Source of the DNA: Tyto alba
Lineage: Eukaryota; Chordata; Aves; Strigiformes; Tytonidae
NCBI RefSeq assembly: GCF_018691265.1
Contig: NW_024881272.1
Span: 25,657,323 to 25,721,322 of the forward strand
DNA: 64,000 nucleotides
Direction: 5' to 3'
Numbering within the stretch: the stretch's first letter is position 1; each line of letters starts with the position of its first letter. The notes beneath the pieces were generated by a model that made no database searches, was not told the DNA's origin, and worked only from the letters and a program-made list of their open reading frames with translations. A program made the position numbers and the translations under genes. This document shows, in pieces, positions 1 to 12,629 of the stretch.

Positions 1-2010
1 TTAGTCTGGCATCCAGCAATCTGCCTGGAGGATGATGAGGAGGAAGAGTGGGGTTGTTACAGCATCATGGCTTCATCCTTACTTATGCTTTACTCCAGAG
101 GAGCAGGAGAAATATGCACACACTTTTTTCCATCACGTCTGATACAGCCTGAACGCCTTGCTGATGCGATGAAGGGGACTTTACTGTGGCTTTGCCCCCT
201 CAGTGCACCCGGGCAGGGAGGGTGGGGTGGAAGGGGTTGGCCATCCATCCGCTCCCATGCTGTGACCCTGTCCCAGCACAGGGATGAGATCTTTTCTCAT
301 CACAGATCCTTCCTTCAAGCTGGCTGGGAAGCAGCAAAAAACCCAAAAAAGTATTTCTGTCCCCAGGGGAATTTCAGCACTTTGAAATGTGGTTTGGTGC
401 AAATCTCAGTGGGAAGTCAAAATTATCTATTTGGTGTTGTGACGTCAAAGGACATGAGTAAATACAAAATACTGCACGAACATGGTATTAAATAAAACTG
501 AATCTGTGGGATTATCTTTACATAACATAAAAGTAGAAGTTAAATAAAGTGAGGAAACTCCCCCCCATGTGGAAACTTGCTGAAATGAAGCACTTTTGAT
601 GCTCAGCACCCTGAGAGATTTCGGGCAGATTCTTTGGATGTTCTCCCCCTATGGAAGGTTGTTGAGCGTGACATGTTTTCGCCACGTGTTGGCTGATCAC
701 AGTCAGATGGGGGGTGGTGCTGCCTGAGGCATCCAGAGCATCCCCCATGGACCCAGCACACAGGGGAGCCCCAAACCCCTCCTTGCTGCTGCTCATCCCA
801 GCCTGCACCAATGGCCGTGAACCCCACTTCACCTTTGAGGAAAGCCACTTATGACCCCCAAGATGCTCTACTTGGTGGTATCCTGTGCCGGCATTGCACC
901 CCACAGGGCACACTTGACCCACCGTGTATCTGTGAGAAGGAGTGTGTTTCCCTGTGGCCCCTAGCTGCATGGGTGCGGGAGCGTTGTCCTTGGCCAGAGA
1001 GATGTGTATAATCTTTAGCTAAAATCCCCCAAGACCCCCAGCTTCCCTCTGCTCAGACACACTGAAAGGCCCCTTTTGAAGTCTGCCCAGTCTGCAGGGT
1101 GTGTTTACCCATAGACAGTGTATGAAACCAGTAAACACCATTTCTGGAAAAAAAATCTCCAAAGTCCATATCCTTTCAGCCTGAAAGTTTCCCTTTCTCA
1201 TTGACCTGTGCCCAGAAGTGACTTCAGATTTGAATAGCAAATAGTAGCTGTCTTTCCCTCCACAGCTAATCTGTTTTCTTTTCTTCCTCCCAAAGCAAGG
1301 TAGGATCTTTTCATGACGCCCTTCAGAGCAGCCGTGCTGCTGTGGAGGGGAAGCGGAGGCAGCAGAGATGGCAGGTTCTGAGTGGAGGTCCCATCCTGGT
1401 TTGTGCAAGGAGCCTTTGACAGACCTGTTTTTCCTCCACAGACTCAGGCAGCAGTGGTTTTCCACCAGGTAACAATGACACTGCAGAAATATTGTGGCAC
1501 AGGGCGGGCATTTTTCAGAAGCAGCCTTTGGTTTGACCAGCACAGCATCAGGACAGGGATCAGCCAGTGGGTCAGGTTTAGCAGCCCATGATCAGGTCCA
1601 GGAGACTGAGTGTCAGATGGGATGAAGTTTTGAAATGCAGTAACTGGATTTTTTTCCAATGTGCTTCTCCTCCCCATTGGCTTTTGGGAAAGCTGTGATT
1701 GTCACATTCCCTGGGAGACGCAGCCCTGAGGCTGGGGGCTCTGCCTTTCCCAAAACAGCTGAGGGAAGTTAGCAGGTAAAAGGGGCTCAAAAGAGCTCAG
1801 CCGGGAGTTGTGAAGGTAGTGGGATGTTTTCTGTACTTCTGATGGAGCAGCCTGGGAGAGTTTCCACAGGTCACTGGTACTTTGCCTTTTAAGTGCTCTT
1901 CCGCTGGAGTGGGACAATGGGGAAAGTGCCTGCATTTGCTTTTGTACTAATGAAGTCAAACAAGCATCAGGGAATTTGCACTGGGGCTCTGTCTTAAGGG
2001 TTTGATCTGT

Positions 2011-2014
<4 letters not shown>
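1..2014. other. Unique non-coding sequence, no gene seen
   Basis: Mixed-composition sequence with stops in all frames. The frames that stay open (142 codons at 67-495 plus, 174 codons at 1019-1543 minus) show no domain, signal peptide or repeat structure I recognise, and overlapping frames on the other strand are open to a similar degree, as expected by chance. The only structured element is the short-loop G-run array at 211-227, listed separately. Confidence 0.6.
211..227 (+). other. G-quadruplex motif with very short loops
   Basis: Four G-runs (211-213, 216-218, 220-222, 224-227) are separated by loops of 2, 1 and 1 bases. This fits the canonical G3+N1-7 quadruplex pattern, and short loops are known to favour stable parallel quadruplexes. 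More G-runs follow just downstream. No gene context is visible, so a regulatory role is not supported. Confidence 0.6.
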
Positions 2015-2042
<28 letters not shown>

Positions 2043-2055
2043 AAACAAAAAAAAA
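2015..2055 (+). repeat. Poly(A) tract, A26 followed by an interrupted A-run
   Basis: An uninterrupted run of 26 A (2015-2040) continues as GAAAAC and nine more A. It could be a retrotransposon tail or simple slippage expansion. I looked for target-site duplications and a recognisable element body upstream and saw neither. Simple A-tract is the safer label. Confidence 0.85.
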
Positions 2056-4200
2056 GATGGTTCTTTGGCTAAAGCTTATCCGCAAAAGCATCTGGTGGAC
2101 TGAGGGCATCTCTTTTGTTTTCAAAAGTTGGGTAGTGACTGGAAGTGGGGGACTTTTGTCCCTAGATTTAGATTTGAATCTATATTTTTCCCCTATTCAG
2201 GGAGAAGTGGTGGGACATGAGAATAGCCACTTTGAGCTCATTGCTGATAATCAATCTGTTAGCTGAAAAATAAGTTGCAAAAGCCTACAGCCTGGCCAGC
2301 AATCCCATTTGTCCTCCACCCTTAAATCTCCAGATCCAGGAGTCATGTGATGGTGCTGGACTCTCCACTTTGACTTTTAATCAAGCTGCAGAAAGGGACC
2401 TAGGTATAATTTTAGAAGTCTGAAAACCAGAAAGGAAATATGTGTGATATTTTGCTTTATTTTTCTTTCTTATCTCTTGACTTAGAAGTCCAAGCTATGA
2501 ACAAAAGCACTGAACAACCTGGTGGGAACATTTTGAGGCTTGATGCAATTATTCAGCTTGCTAAGATATATTGTAAGATTGTAAAATCCACTCCTCTGTT
2601 GTCTATATGAACCTGGCTGAAGTCTGTGGAGTTCACTGTATCACTGCTACTGTGATATCACTTCTATTTTTACACCCTAATGAAGCAACTGGGAACAGAG
2701 TTTCTGCCCCAGGTTTTGAGTCTGAAGCCCAGAGCATCCAGCTCTCTTCTTTAGCCTTTTCTACTCTCTATTGCTTTTCTTAACATTTTGATGTGAATAG
2801 CTCATAAAAAAACCTGCAAACAGCAAAAAAGCAGCAAACCCAAACATGTCCCCATTGCAGCAAATGCTGGAAGAAATAAATTTAGCTGAAAAATCCCTGT
2901 CTTGGTTTTTTGTTATAATTCTTTCTCTTGGATAAGGCAAAAGAAGGGGGAAAAATTAAAATCCCTTGGTTGCAAAAATGCCTTCAGTCAAGTTCTCTCT
3001 CTTACTGACAGCTCAGTTCCAGCTACAGGAGTCTTAATGATATTTTGGCCATAATGCCAAGAGAAGCAAGAAAGCCCCTTCAGACACCGGGAGCTTTCAC
3101 CCGACTGGAGCAGTAAGTAGACAGCTGAAATGTATCTTTGAACTCAGGCGGGGAAAAGTAGTTTGTTGTGGTGTCCCTCCTCCTCCCTGCATCCATCTCA
3201 CTGCACCGGCACAGCGCAGCGGGCGCTGGTGACACATGTGCCCGGTGCCTTGGGACTGTCCCCCACAGGGCATTTGGGAAGGGAGGATGCAGGTTTGGTG
3301 CAAGCTGGTGCTCCTCTGGCCGGGGTATCATCTCCTTTGTCTGGCCTGGAGGTGTGTTGGTAGGACAGAGCAGGGGGGATGCCTTTGGCTTATTTACTTG
3401 CATGGGTTATGCAGGTGTCCCATGGCTGCAAATCTCACTCTGGTCACCAGCAACATGCATTTCTAAAGGTTACTGTGGAAGGAAAGTGATTGGATTTACC
3501 CTGGCCAGCAACCGGTGTCACTGGTGCCTGTCCCAGGGGGCTGTGACACTTTATGGGCTTAAATGTTGGAGGTTTGTATTAAATTGAGGTTGAGCTAGGT
3601 GGGAGGGATCTGCTCTCCTCTTAAGTGTGGGTGTTCCAGGGCCTCCAGCTCCTCACTGGTCCAGGTGGACTTGTCTCCTGCTCTACAGCTTGGATCAACC
3701 ACATCAAGCCCTCAGTGGTTTTGTCTGGCAAATGTGACTGATATCATACCCCTGAATTTGGAGTCAGGGACTCATACTCCTTTCTGTTGCTGACACCACA
3801 CCTGCAGGCTGTTTCTGTCAGTGACCCTGTCCTTGGAGCAACCCTAAGGTGATACAGGATTGTCCTCATGGATGTCCAGCCTTGTGGGGACAAAGGCAAA
3901 GGACATTGCTGTGGTGACTCTGTGGTCCCCCGCCTGCACCTCTGCCCTAACTGGATCTCAGAGACATCCCCTCTTCTGCCCACACCTTCCTTGTGTCCTC
4001 CTCGGGGTCAAAGGCAGCTCCAAGCAGGCTGGAAAAGATGTTTAGATGTGACATCCTGGTGCTTCCTCGATGCCAGCCCTGCTGTTACTGGGTGCTGTCT
4101 CACCCTTGCTGGGTTTGGCAGCTGACCAGGAGGCTCAGCTAATAGCTCATCTGTGGCGGTGAAGCCCCAGTCCAAAGAGGAGTGTGTCATACTCCTAAGG
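2056..4200. other. Unique non-coding sequence, no gene seen
   Basis: Several overlapping open frames lie between 3080 and 3600 on both strands (up to 139 codons), in a locally GC-richer stretch that has fewer stops. None resembles a known protein family. At 2618-2641 a short stretch with GAAGTCTGTGGAGTT resembles part of an old amniote repeat (see the relics near 15.3 and 42.4 kb), but it is too short to call. Confidence 0.55.
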
Positions 4201-4640
4201 CTTTGGGTGCTCAGTGAAAGTAATTTTCAAAAGTGATATTTTACCCCTTAATCAAAATCTTTATCCATTTGTTTTACTTGCCTTTAAACCCCAGCTGGAA
4301 CCTTTTGCAGATCTCTCTTGGCTGTTGGCTGATCCTAAGTAATAAGCACTAATGTTCGAGCTTCAAAATCACTTGCAAAGTTGCAGTCTAGTAAAGCCAT
4401 CTAGTTGAAATCTGTCAGTATTTATCATCCACTGGAAGTTTCTCTCTGGACAGCTCTGATGTTGTCTTTCATTATCGTGGAGCTCTGATCAAATTAAACT
4501 AATTACAGGGAATAGCTGATGACAAGTTCCTCTTTAATCTGTGATCTTTTTTGAATCAGAATTAAGGTCATTCTCCAGGGCCTTGATTTTGGAAACTCCC
4601 TGGCAGCAGTTGTTAGCTAGGTTAAAATATTTACAAACCC
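4201..4640. promoter_or_regulatory. CNE-like AT-rich block
   Basis: The block is AT-rich and non-repetitive. It has many short motifs of the kind bound by homeodomain and SOX/POU factors, such as AAACTAATTACAGG near 4496, CTTTAATC and CTTTGATT-like runs, together with retained CpGs (near 4355 and 4478). No long open frame crosses it. The texture resembles vertebrate conserved non-coding elements, but this is an inference from composition, not from an alignment. Confidence 0.35.
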
Positions 4641-7019
4641 GTATACCTTCTGTTGCTTCTGTTAGGAGTGAATAAGCAGGGATTTGCTAGTTAGGTTCAA
4701 ATTCTCCATTGTTTTAGAGGTACTAAGTATTGTTCCCATGTACTGCTTGCACCACATGGGTTGGATAAGAGGGGCTTTCACACATTCAAGCTTGCCAAAC
4801 CAATTTTACTTAGTCAATGTTAGGTTGCCTTTAAATCAACACAATTCGTTTCCCATTTCTAGACCTGGACATACCAAGAGAATGCCAGCCTGGTCTGCAG
4901 GAGCAATGAGACAAGGCTTTCCAGGCTACTAATGCTTCTTCAGTGTCAGGCTGTGGACTGAGAACGGTTTGTGTGCAGCTTGGTCCCCGCCTGCCGCCTT
5001 AGAGGCACCTGGAGGCAGGTGGAGCAGCTCACAGGGCCAAGTCTGGGCGGCTCAGGGGAGCCTCCTGATCAGGAGGTTTGTGCCCCTGTGGTGAAGGGCA
5101 AATGGACTGGAAGGAGCCACCGAGACCTGGGGATGGCTGGCATCGGTTCTGCCTCTCCGGTCTGCTTGCCGGTGGATTGCAGGTGAGGCGATGTAATCGC
5201 TGTCTGCCTTAGTTTCCCCAGAGTTAAAGACAATCCCTTATAGGCAGGTAGGTAGGAGGGAAATCTTGGTGTTTTCCTTTCATTTGCTTTGGATAACACT
5301 TTTTTTTTAGTTGTTACCTGGCTATATCCAAAGTTTGGAGGATACATGTCTGTCCCTTTCTGTTGCCTTCAACAGTCTAATGTTACATCTTCTGCTCACG
5401 TTCTGCTGTGAGACCTGTATAGCGGCTTCTCTGCCATGACAGGTTAACTTCTCATCTGCATTTTTCCTCCTATGTGGATTTACAGGAGATGAAGAATTTG
5501 CTTCTTAATGTTTATAAACCTGGTGAGGACACTGCTTTCCAATTACCTTCATACTTTAAAAAATATTTTCCTGTAATATGATGCAATTTGAAGCTTGAGC
5601 CTACTGCCAGGTCCCTGGGATGTAACTTGGTATGACTGCCTTCCATGCAAACAGGAGCAACTGGAGTCCTTCCCTTAGGGCTTACTCAAATACACTATAT
5701 TTAATAAGAGTTAATCCCTTTAACACAGTTGCTGGCCTTGCCTTTTAAAATTGGATTAAGACTGATGCACTATAGAGAGTTTTTAATGCCAATGAACTCA
5801 ACCTGTTCTAGAAAATGGAAGTTGTAAACAGTACGGATGCTAAGATCAGTCTAACCCTAGGAATTGGTCTTGGGAAGAGCTGCACAATGGCCGTTTTCAC
5901 ACCTTTAACTCAGCATGACCTGAAGGCAGATCTGCAGACATATGAGCCAGGCTATGAAGAGTTCAGCTGATTCTCTGCCACTCACTCAGGATGGCAGCTA
6001 GGCAGAGAAACCACTTCTAGTGTAAGTGTCCTGAGCAAGAAAAGCACCAGCACCAAGAGACTGGAGGAACCAAGACCTAGGTGGCCTTAAGACTGATCCA
6101 AATGGATGCAGATCTGAAATATTACTGGAAAGGAAAAGTGGAGCAAATACAGTGTATGTGTGTGCGGTGGTTGACGAAGGGTTGTGAGACCTGTGGGTTA
6201 AAAAGAGCTATAGAAGAAAGTTCTCATTCTCCTAGAAATGGCTTTGGGAAAAAACCTTAAGCTCCATTATTTTGGGTTAATTTTCTGAAAAGTTTAGATA
6301 TTCTTTTATTCCATATTTGGGGACAGAGTGTTTTACCTGTAAAATTTAAATGGAAGTATGTATTCAGAGTTGAGCTTGAAGGGATAAATGAAGGTTTAGC
6401 CTTTACTTTTCACTCAGACTCATTTCCTGAACTCTAATTTACTCCCTTCCATTGCACTGAAGTTTTCCATCTGATCTCTTTTTCAGAGCAATGAAGAAAA
6501 ACAAAAAGAACTAAATTATTGTGTATGTGCCTGGATCTCAGATGCAAATGGGAATGGGGCAGGATGGAGGCGACACCCAGACTCCATGACACAATTAGGA
6601 CTTGTGCACAGGCTGAGCTCCTGGTACTGAGCAAGGCTGTACCGATGGGCAGCCGGGACTTGGCTTGATTTATTTCCTCCGTACCTTTCATGTTATTTCT
6701 AATGTCTTTTACTCTCCAAAGCAGTAAGGGGAGAGAGGTGTTTGCTTAGCTCCCTCCATTTGCCCTATCACTTGTAGTATGAAGCTATAAAATTAAATGC
6801 AGGATATCGCTAGCCTACTGATAGACACTGGCAATCTCAGATCCCTCCACCTAAAAGGAAGGGGCAGTTCATTGACACAAGCAATTTCTGGACTGCACTG
6901 GCATTTGGATGGGAGGGGAAAAGGTGTAAACAGACCTAGGGAACTCCAGCTTGACATAAAAAACAATGTGATGGATAGTCCACAGTGACCATTGGCTCCA
7001 GTGGCTGGAGGACAAGAGC
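4641..7019. other. Unique non-coding sequence, no gene seen
   Basis: No exon-like open frame with convincing splice signals was found. The frames of 60-100 codons at 4684, 4971, 5069, 6434 and 6793 are mutually overlapping and unrecognised. The stretch 4971-5190 is GC-richer with CpGs. A possible SINE relic at 5195-5235 is listed separately. Confidence 0.55.
5195..5235 (-). repeat. Possible MIR-like SINE relic
   Basis: The text around GCCTTAGTTTCCCCAGAG is similar to the conserved 3' portion of MIR-type SINEs (the CCTCAGTTTCCTCATCTGTA motif read on the opposite strand). Only about 40 bp are similar, so this could be chance. Confidence 0.3.
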
Positions 7020-7034
7020 AAAAAAAAAAAAAAA
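7020..7034 (+). repeat. Poly(A) tract (A15)
   Basis: Fifteen A are followed by GCAAGCAAGAAAAAAA, an imperfect A-rich continuation. No flanking duplication and no identifiable retrotransposed body was seen. It is probably a simple-sequence tract. Confidence 0.8.
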
Positions 7035-8940
7035 GCAAGCAAGAAAAAAACCCAGGACAAGCAATCTGCAACCAGCCTAGGAAGATTACTGCCATAAAAG
7101 CAATGCTGGAAGGGGCTAGTTATCAAGTGGAAAACAAGAAAGTACAACTAGCTCCCCAGTCACCAGATTTAGGGGACTCTGGTTGGAAGGTTCATACTCT
7201 GGTGGGCCATTAGAGCAGAAACAGAAATGGATGCAGTAATCCAGAACATATTGAGTCTCTAGGTTACCATGAAATATAATGCAGGGAGAAATGAATTATT
7301 TTCCAAGGGAAGCTGTAGAAAGCATATATATAGACTTTTTTTTATTGGAACTGTGTTATCAACAGTCTCTCTTAATAGTCGAAACCAGCTTCTTATGTTT
7401 TTTATAGAGTTTTAAAGATCCCTCTGGACATGTCTGGAGGGGCTGGACGGGGGGAGCTGCAGGCAGAGGAGGGAGCTGGAGAAGAGGAAAAGGGGGGTAA
7501 GTGCTGCCAGAGTGAGCTGATTTTCTTGGATTGTCTCAGCATTTGGGTATGGTGCTCCATTATGTTAATTTTGCTTTATTCCTTGCACAGAAATAATGAT
7601 ACACATCGTCTCAGTTGCATGTGGGACCTAGCTGGCCTGGGTGTTTTCCTTTGCAAGAGGGTGAACCCACACTTCTCCAAAAAAAAAAGATGGAGGTAAA
7701 AAAATGTGACTTAATGCTGTTACTACCCACCCTAGAGTACCCCCCAGGGGATGGTAGAAAGGCAGCTGGAGGAGCCCAAGGAGAACTAAGCTCCTCCTGA
7801 TTTTGAAGGTTCAGGGTCATTTTCTTGTTCTCCTGAGCCCACATTTAAAGAATGAAAGAATCTCATGAAATCCCTCTCATGACATTGATGGGACTTTAAA
7901 TGTTTGGGGGTGAAAATATTAAGGCAGATCTTAGATGTTTTGATGGGGTTTCCCATGCACAAGGAACAGTTTTATACTTTAACACCTGTATGCGCTTCTA
8001 ATATTAACATCTTGTGAAAAAGCTGATGATGATGACATGAAGTTGTCATAAAATGAATCCTGAGATTATAAAAATAATATGTAGCAAGGTCTCTTTTGCC
8101 TTGTCAAATGGCTTCTGAGGCTCTGTCCTCTGTGGGTGTGTCATGTTTGCAAAGCTTTTTGACAGCCATGGGTAAAACAAAGAGGAAAGGGAAGGGGAAG
8201 GAGAAGAGACAGAGAAGGGGCAGACCCCAAGCAAGCTGAATTACCTGTCTCACAGAAGCTGAGGTTTGAAGAGACCAGAGCCAGGGATTCAAATCATGTG
8301 AGCTCACAGCAGAGAGTTTTAGTCACAGCAGAGTCCTTCCAAGAAAAAAAATGCTGAGTTCCCATGATGGAGCGAGAACACAAATGCATGAAAATCACTT
8401 TGCTTTGCAATAGCCTGCCTGTGTCTGGAGCTGGGTTGTTGCCTCTAGAAGCAGTCTCTGAAATGTAAAGACTGCTGCATGCAGGAACCAATCCACTGGC
8501 CAACAGTGCAGGGATATTGTCTTCAAACCACAAGGTTGGACTACTTGGAGTAAAATAAAAAAAAAAGGAAAAATCAGTCTAAAACTCAGAAATTCATTGA
8601 AAAAAAAATATCTTCGTCAGAAAATGTGTTTGATATTCTCTGTCTGCCCACCTAATATCACCGCGCTGGCTTTTCCCTGTTACTCCACAAAGTCGTTCAG
8701 CAGAAGAACTCATAGGTGCAGTTTTTACTCTGTTTTGACATTAAAAAAAACCCTTATCTTAATAGATTTCTTAAAGTCCAGCTGATGCTATACTCAAAAT
8801 ATGTCAGAACTGTAAACAGTTTCACCTCAGCCCTCTGTAGAGAGGTGCTGATGGCAGGATGAACTAATACAGATAAAGTAGATTTTACACTAAATACGGA
8901 ATAAAATCATTTCAGAGACCCAAGCAGTGATCTGACATAT
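7035..8940. other. Unique non-coding sequence, no gene seen
   Basis: It contains a purine-rich, G-rich patch at about 7430-7500 (long loops, so a weak quadruplex candidate) and a short A-run near 7680. A TGATGATGATGA string near 8023 was considered as a snoRNA C box and rejected. The open frames are short and unrecognised. Confidence 0.55.
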
Positions 8941-8999
8941 CATGCATTCTAAATTACCTTTTCCTAACAGCCAAACAGAGAGGTGTCTATCTCAGCTTG

Positions 9000-9440
9000 G
9001 AATTCACCCCTTCGGATGTCCCCCTGCCAACACATGTCCCCCTACACCAGCTCCCACCTCGAGAACCAGCCCGCAGCCCCCTGGATGGATCGGGGCCCTG
9101 GCAAAGCCCGTTAGGAACCTGTGGGACGTGAATGCCGTGGCGTGGTGGCTGATCGGGCGAGTGGGTGGCTGTGCTGTCTTCTTTGAGGGGAGGGGGCTCC
9201 TCCAGCCACCGGGTATCCCAAGGAACAGAGATCCCGCTGTGGTCTGTGCTGGAATTTCTTTCTTGCTGTGCCAGCTTCCAGGTCTTGTGGGAGCATTTGG
9301 GGTGGAGGTGGGGGCGGATTGGGCACAGATATATATGCCAAGCTTGTCTGTAGCTCTGACTCTGCTGTTCCGCCTGGGCTTCCTTCATTTAGAGTCCTTT
9401 GTTACAAAATGTAATGGATATCGCCCTAGGAGCCGTTTTC
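9000..9440. other. GC-rich block with clustered CpGs
   Basis: CpG density is clearly higher than in the flanks (for example around 9059, 9076, 9091, 9109, 9128, 9138, 9155, 9210 and 9233). Because of the composition the block supports open frames on both strands (172 codons plus at 8942, 133 codons minus at 8987). Neither product is recognisable. It could be a small methylation-poor element or a decayed CpG-rich sequence. It falls short of a classical CpG island. Confidence 0.4.
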
Positions 9441-9737
9441 AATTGCTCGTGACGACGTAAGAAACAATTAGGCAAAGCATATTTTTGTTTATATCCTCAC
9501 TGCCTCCTTTCCTGGGAGAGATTTAGAGATCCCTGGCTGGTCGGGTTATTAAAATGTTGCTCTTGGAGGCAGAATCTGAATGAATCTCGCAGGGTGTTTG
9601 GGGTTGTGGCTCCCCCTGGGCTGGGTAGGGGTAGAAGGAGGAAAGTAAGGGGAGAAACCAGAACTGAAAATAACAAAAGAAATGGAAATCCAAAGAATTT
9701 AATTTTTTATTTGCTTCAAAAAGTTTCCAAAACCACC

Positions 9738-10448
9738 CTAAGGGCAGTTTGTAGGTTGGTACTGTTCTACTGACAAAACATGCATTGGGCGCTTCAAACT
9801 GTGCCAGGTTTTGACCTGGAACTGAAATCTGTATTTCAGTGCTTGTGGTTGGTCAGCCAGAGTTGTTTGGCAGACTATCCAGGCAAGGGTGGAAAAAGCG
9901 ATGGTGTGGGAGGAAGGGGTGGCAATGTTGGCCCCTGAGCTGCAGGCTGGTGATGTGTAGGGAAGCTCATGGCTAGGGTTGTCCCTCCCAAGCTGGGCTG
10001 AAGGCTGAATGCAGTGGGATGTGCCTGGACACGGGATCCTGAGCTGGTCCTCTGTGTGTTGTGGAAATGCAGAAAGGGATTGAGGGAGAGGAAGCATCCT
10101 TCTGCCTCTCTCGTTCCTCCAAGGGATGCTGATGGTGGATGTGGGCTGCCTTTGGTGCTCTGTCACTTGATCTGGGATGAAAAAGGGTGCTTTTAGCTCA
10201 GGTAACCAGCAGGAAAGATTATTAGCCAGGTTCTGAACCCAGTGGGAGCAAGGCCAAAGGAGAGCCCCAAAGAGAGAGGTGCTGTTGAGCAGGACGGAGA
10301 AAGGGGAGAAAGCCCCACCAGCTACTTGGGGAGAGAAGTAACAAAAGGTGACAAATGCCTGGGACAGCACTAACAGCAGTGGGATGCGAGTCAGTGTCTG
10401 AGTGCAAGAGCAGGCTCGATGCTGGGGTGTCTGAGCATGCCATCCCAT
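9738..10448 (-). other. Longest open reading frame (236 codons), probably not a gene
   Basis: Read on the minus strand, this is the longest ATG-initiated frame in the window. The hypothetical product is rich in Ser, Pro, Leu and Gln, with no low-complexity coiled coil, no zinc-finger spacing, no signal peptide and no conserved motif that I recognise. Other frames over the same DNA are also partly open (94 codons minus at 10222-10506; 60 codons plus at 10014). I see no splice sites or promoter that would frame it as an exon. A rough estimate from stop-codon frequency makes one frame of this length in 64 kb uncommon but not remarkable, especially in locally GC-rich DNA. I list it so it can be checked. 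Confidence 0.15.
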
Positions 10449-11030
10449 AAACTTCCCCGTGCTGGGGCTTTCCAGAGAGAAGCCAAGAAGCAGAGATTGA
10501 TGTCATATGGGCTTTGGGGACACCAAGCTTGAACCGATTGGGCTGATTGCTCTATCCTTCTCCTGACACAGGACTGTTCTCTCCTGGATGTTACTATACA
10601 GCCTGTCTCCTTCAAAATGTCCCAAATAATGGGACTGCTGCAGTCACCCTTTGGGAAGAGGGCTCTCCATCTATTAGGCACGTTGCTGTGTTTGCCTGGA
10701 AATGGACCCCGCTTATAAACACAAAAACAGCCAAGAGCAGCCAATACCAGCGGTGAAATACTCTTGCTGTCTGCAGGCAGACAGAGTGCAGCCCCATGTC
10801 CCCATTAGGGAGGGCAGGCCCCTTCGTCAGCTTAACGAGCCCTTCAATCTGCATGCAAACAAGGGTGGGTGGGGGGCAGCATTCATCACTGCAGAAAAGG
10901 ACTTGGAGATGCTCACAACACATGGCTTGTCCTTGGGAAATTGTAGCCTGAGGATAACATAGTATTCGGACCTTCATCTGGCACAGGGAATAAACTGGAA
11001 GCTGCCTTCCTCAGTCATTTCAAATAAATC
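10449..11030. other. Unique non-coding sequence
   Basis: It contains a G-rich patch at 10863-10876 with three G-runs separated by single T. That is one run short of a standard three-tetrad quadruplex. Nothing else is recognisable. Confidence 0.5.
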
Positions 11031-11370
11031 TCAGTTACTGATACAAAAGGCTCTCAGGGGGTCATTGATAAACCTCAGTGTGAAACCCAAACAGCACAGC
11101 TACCTCCTGGTGAGGAAGGAGCAGGTTTAGAATGGGTTAATTAGAAAGATAATGAGCTAACAAGGCTTCATTTCTGTTCAGTGGCTCAATGAGGAATTCA
11201 TTAGAAAGGCTTAATCTAACTGAACAATCCCAGGGTTTAGAGAGATTGCCCATTGATTGCCAGCCCAAACTGTTTATTTACAGGTTTTTGCTGCCTGAAA
11301 GGTCTCATTCCTTTATTTCTAAGGCCATTTGGATGTGCCATAAGGAGATGTATGTCTTCAGCAAAAAGCA
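11031..11370. promoter_or_regulatory. CNE-like block with homeodomain-type motifs
   Basis: Clustered ATTA/TAAT cores are present, for example GGGTTAATTAGAAAG near 11133, AATTCATTAGAAAGG near 11193 and CTTAATCTAAC near 11210, in non-repetitive sequence. The texture is like a developmental enhancer. The assignment is compositional only. Confidence 0.33.
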
Positions 11371-12629
11371 GTAGCAATAAAAATCTAGCAGTAAAGCCAG
11401 ATGGGAAGGAAAAAGGGATCAATGTTTCCAGTAACACCAACCATCTAATTTCAGTGTGTTCCCTCAGCTAAGGATGGGACTAGGGGAGTTTATATGTAGG
11501 GTTTGGGTGCTACTAGAAAGAGAGGAGAAATGAAATGCTAGGAAAGAATAAAAATGAAGCACAAATGCCATGTAAATGGGAAAAGGGACTGGAACTGATC
11601 CCTCCAGGCTTTTCTCTGTTTCTTACTTCATAGCATAAAATGGGTGTCATTTTGAAAGTCTTTTCCAGGGGCTTTCAAACACCGTGGGGAACCTTCCCAT
11701 CTTGGTGAGTGTGAGGTGACTCCACAGGATCAGGGAGAAGCCAGGAATGTGCCACTGGAGGAAATCTTGGAATTAAATCTCTGCAGACAAATCCCCTCTC
11801 CTCTTATCCCTCTAGCATCTCTGCTTTTCTCCTTCCTGAGTATTTAAGGCAGGAGGTGGGACTGCACTGGAACGGCAGAGGGATGAGCACCTTCCCCACC
11901 ACAGGACATGAATCTCCAGCACATTGAGCACTGGTAAGATTCACTGCAGCCCTTGGTGGCTCCCTGTGGTCTGGTTTTCATGTTTTTACAAACTGAATCA
12001 ATGTGGGGCTGTGTTGCACAGAAGTCCCAGGAGGATTCTCTTGTTGAGATCAGCCTCTGATAGCACCTCTCTCCTGAGAACTGACAGCTGGGTAAAATTT
12101 CAAGACAAAACCTCTGATAATGCACACTTTTTTTTTAGTGATCCAGCTCTGTTTCAGAGGGGTTTCCTTCGCTGTTATGCTGGGTTGCTGGGTTTGTTTT
12201 TCATAGGGAAACAAAGCTGTGTGGTCTATTCCTGGTCGTGTCCAGGAATCTTGTACCAGAATTTCTACCAAAATGCAATTGTGAGGCCAAGAGGTTGTTC
12301 GTGACCTCACCCACCCATCTAATGGTGCTTTTTAGTGACATGTGATGGGACTATTTAGTGGGAAAATTACTGTCCTGGACAAGAGGATGAGCTTTCTAAG
12401 GAGAAACAGCATCTGCTATTGTCAGAAAAATAGCCAGGACGATGAGGGTAGACACAAGCGAGGTTGAGGGCTGGAGGATTTCAAAGATCTCTTGGGCATC
12501 TTCCAGTGGTGTAAAAGTGAAAAAAACTAGAGTGCCTTTAAATAAATAGGACACTGATAGCTGATCTGCCTTGAGTCTTTGTAACCTCTCTGCAGTCGGT
12601 GAACACGACCTGTCGATCAGAACCATTAT
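11371..12629. other. Unique non-coding sequence, no gene seen
   Basis: Two opposite frames near 11844-12310 (93 and 126 codons) overlap and cannot both be real. Neither is recognisable. An ACTTTTTTTTTAGTG string near 12125 resembles a polypyrimidine acceptor, but no matching exon follows. Confidence 0.5.

Noticed and set aside
2015..2055. Processed pseudogene tail
   Set aside because: No gene-derived body upstream and no target-site duplication seen.
8020..8065. C/D-box snoRNA
   Set aside because: A TGATGA string and a CTGA are present, but the spacing is too short and no terminal stem is visible.
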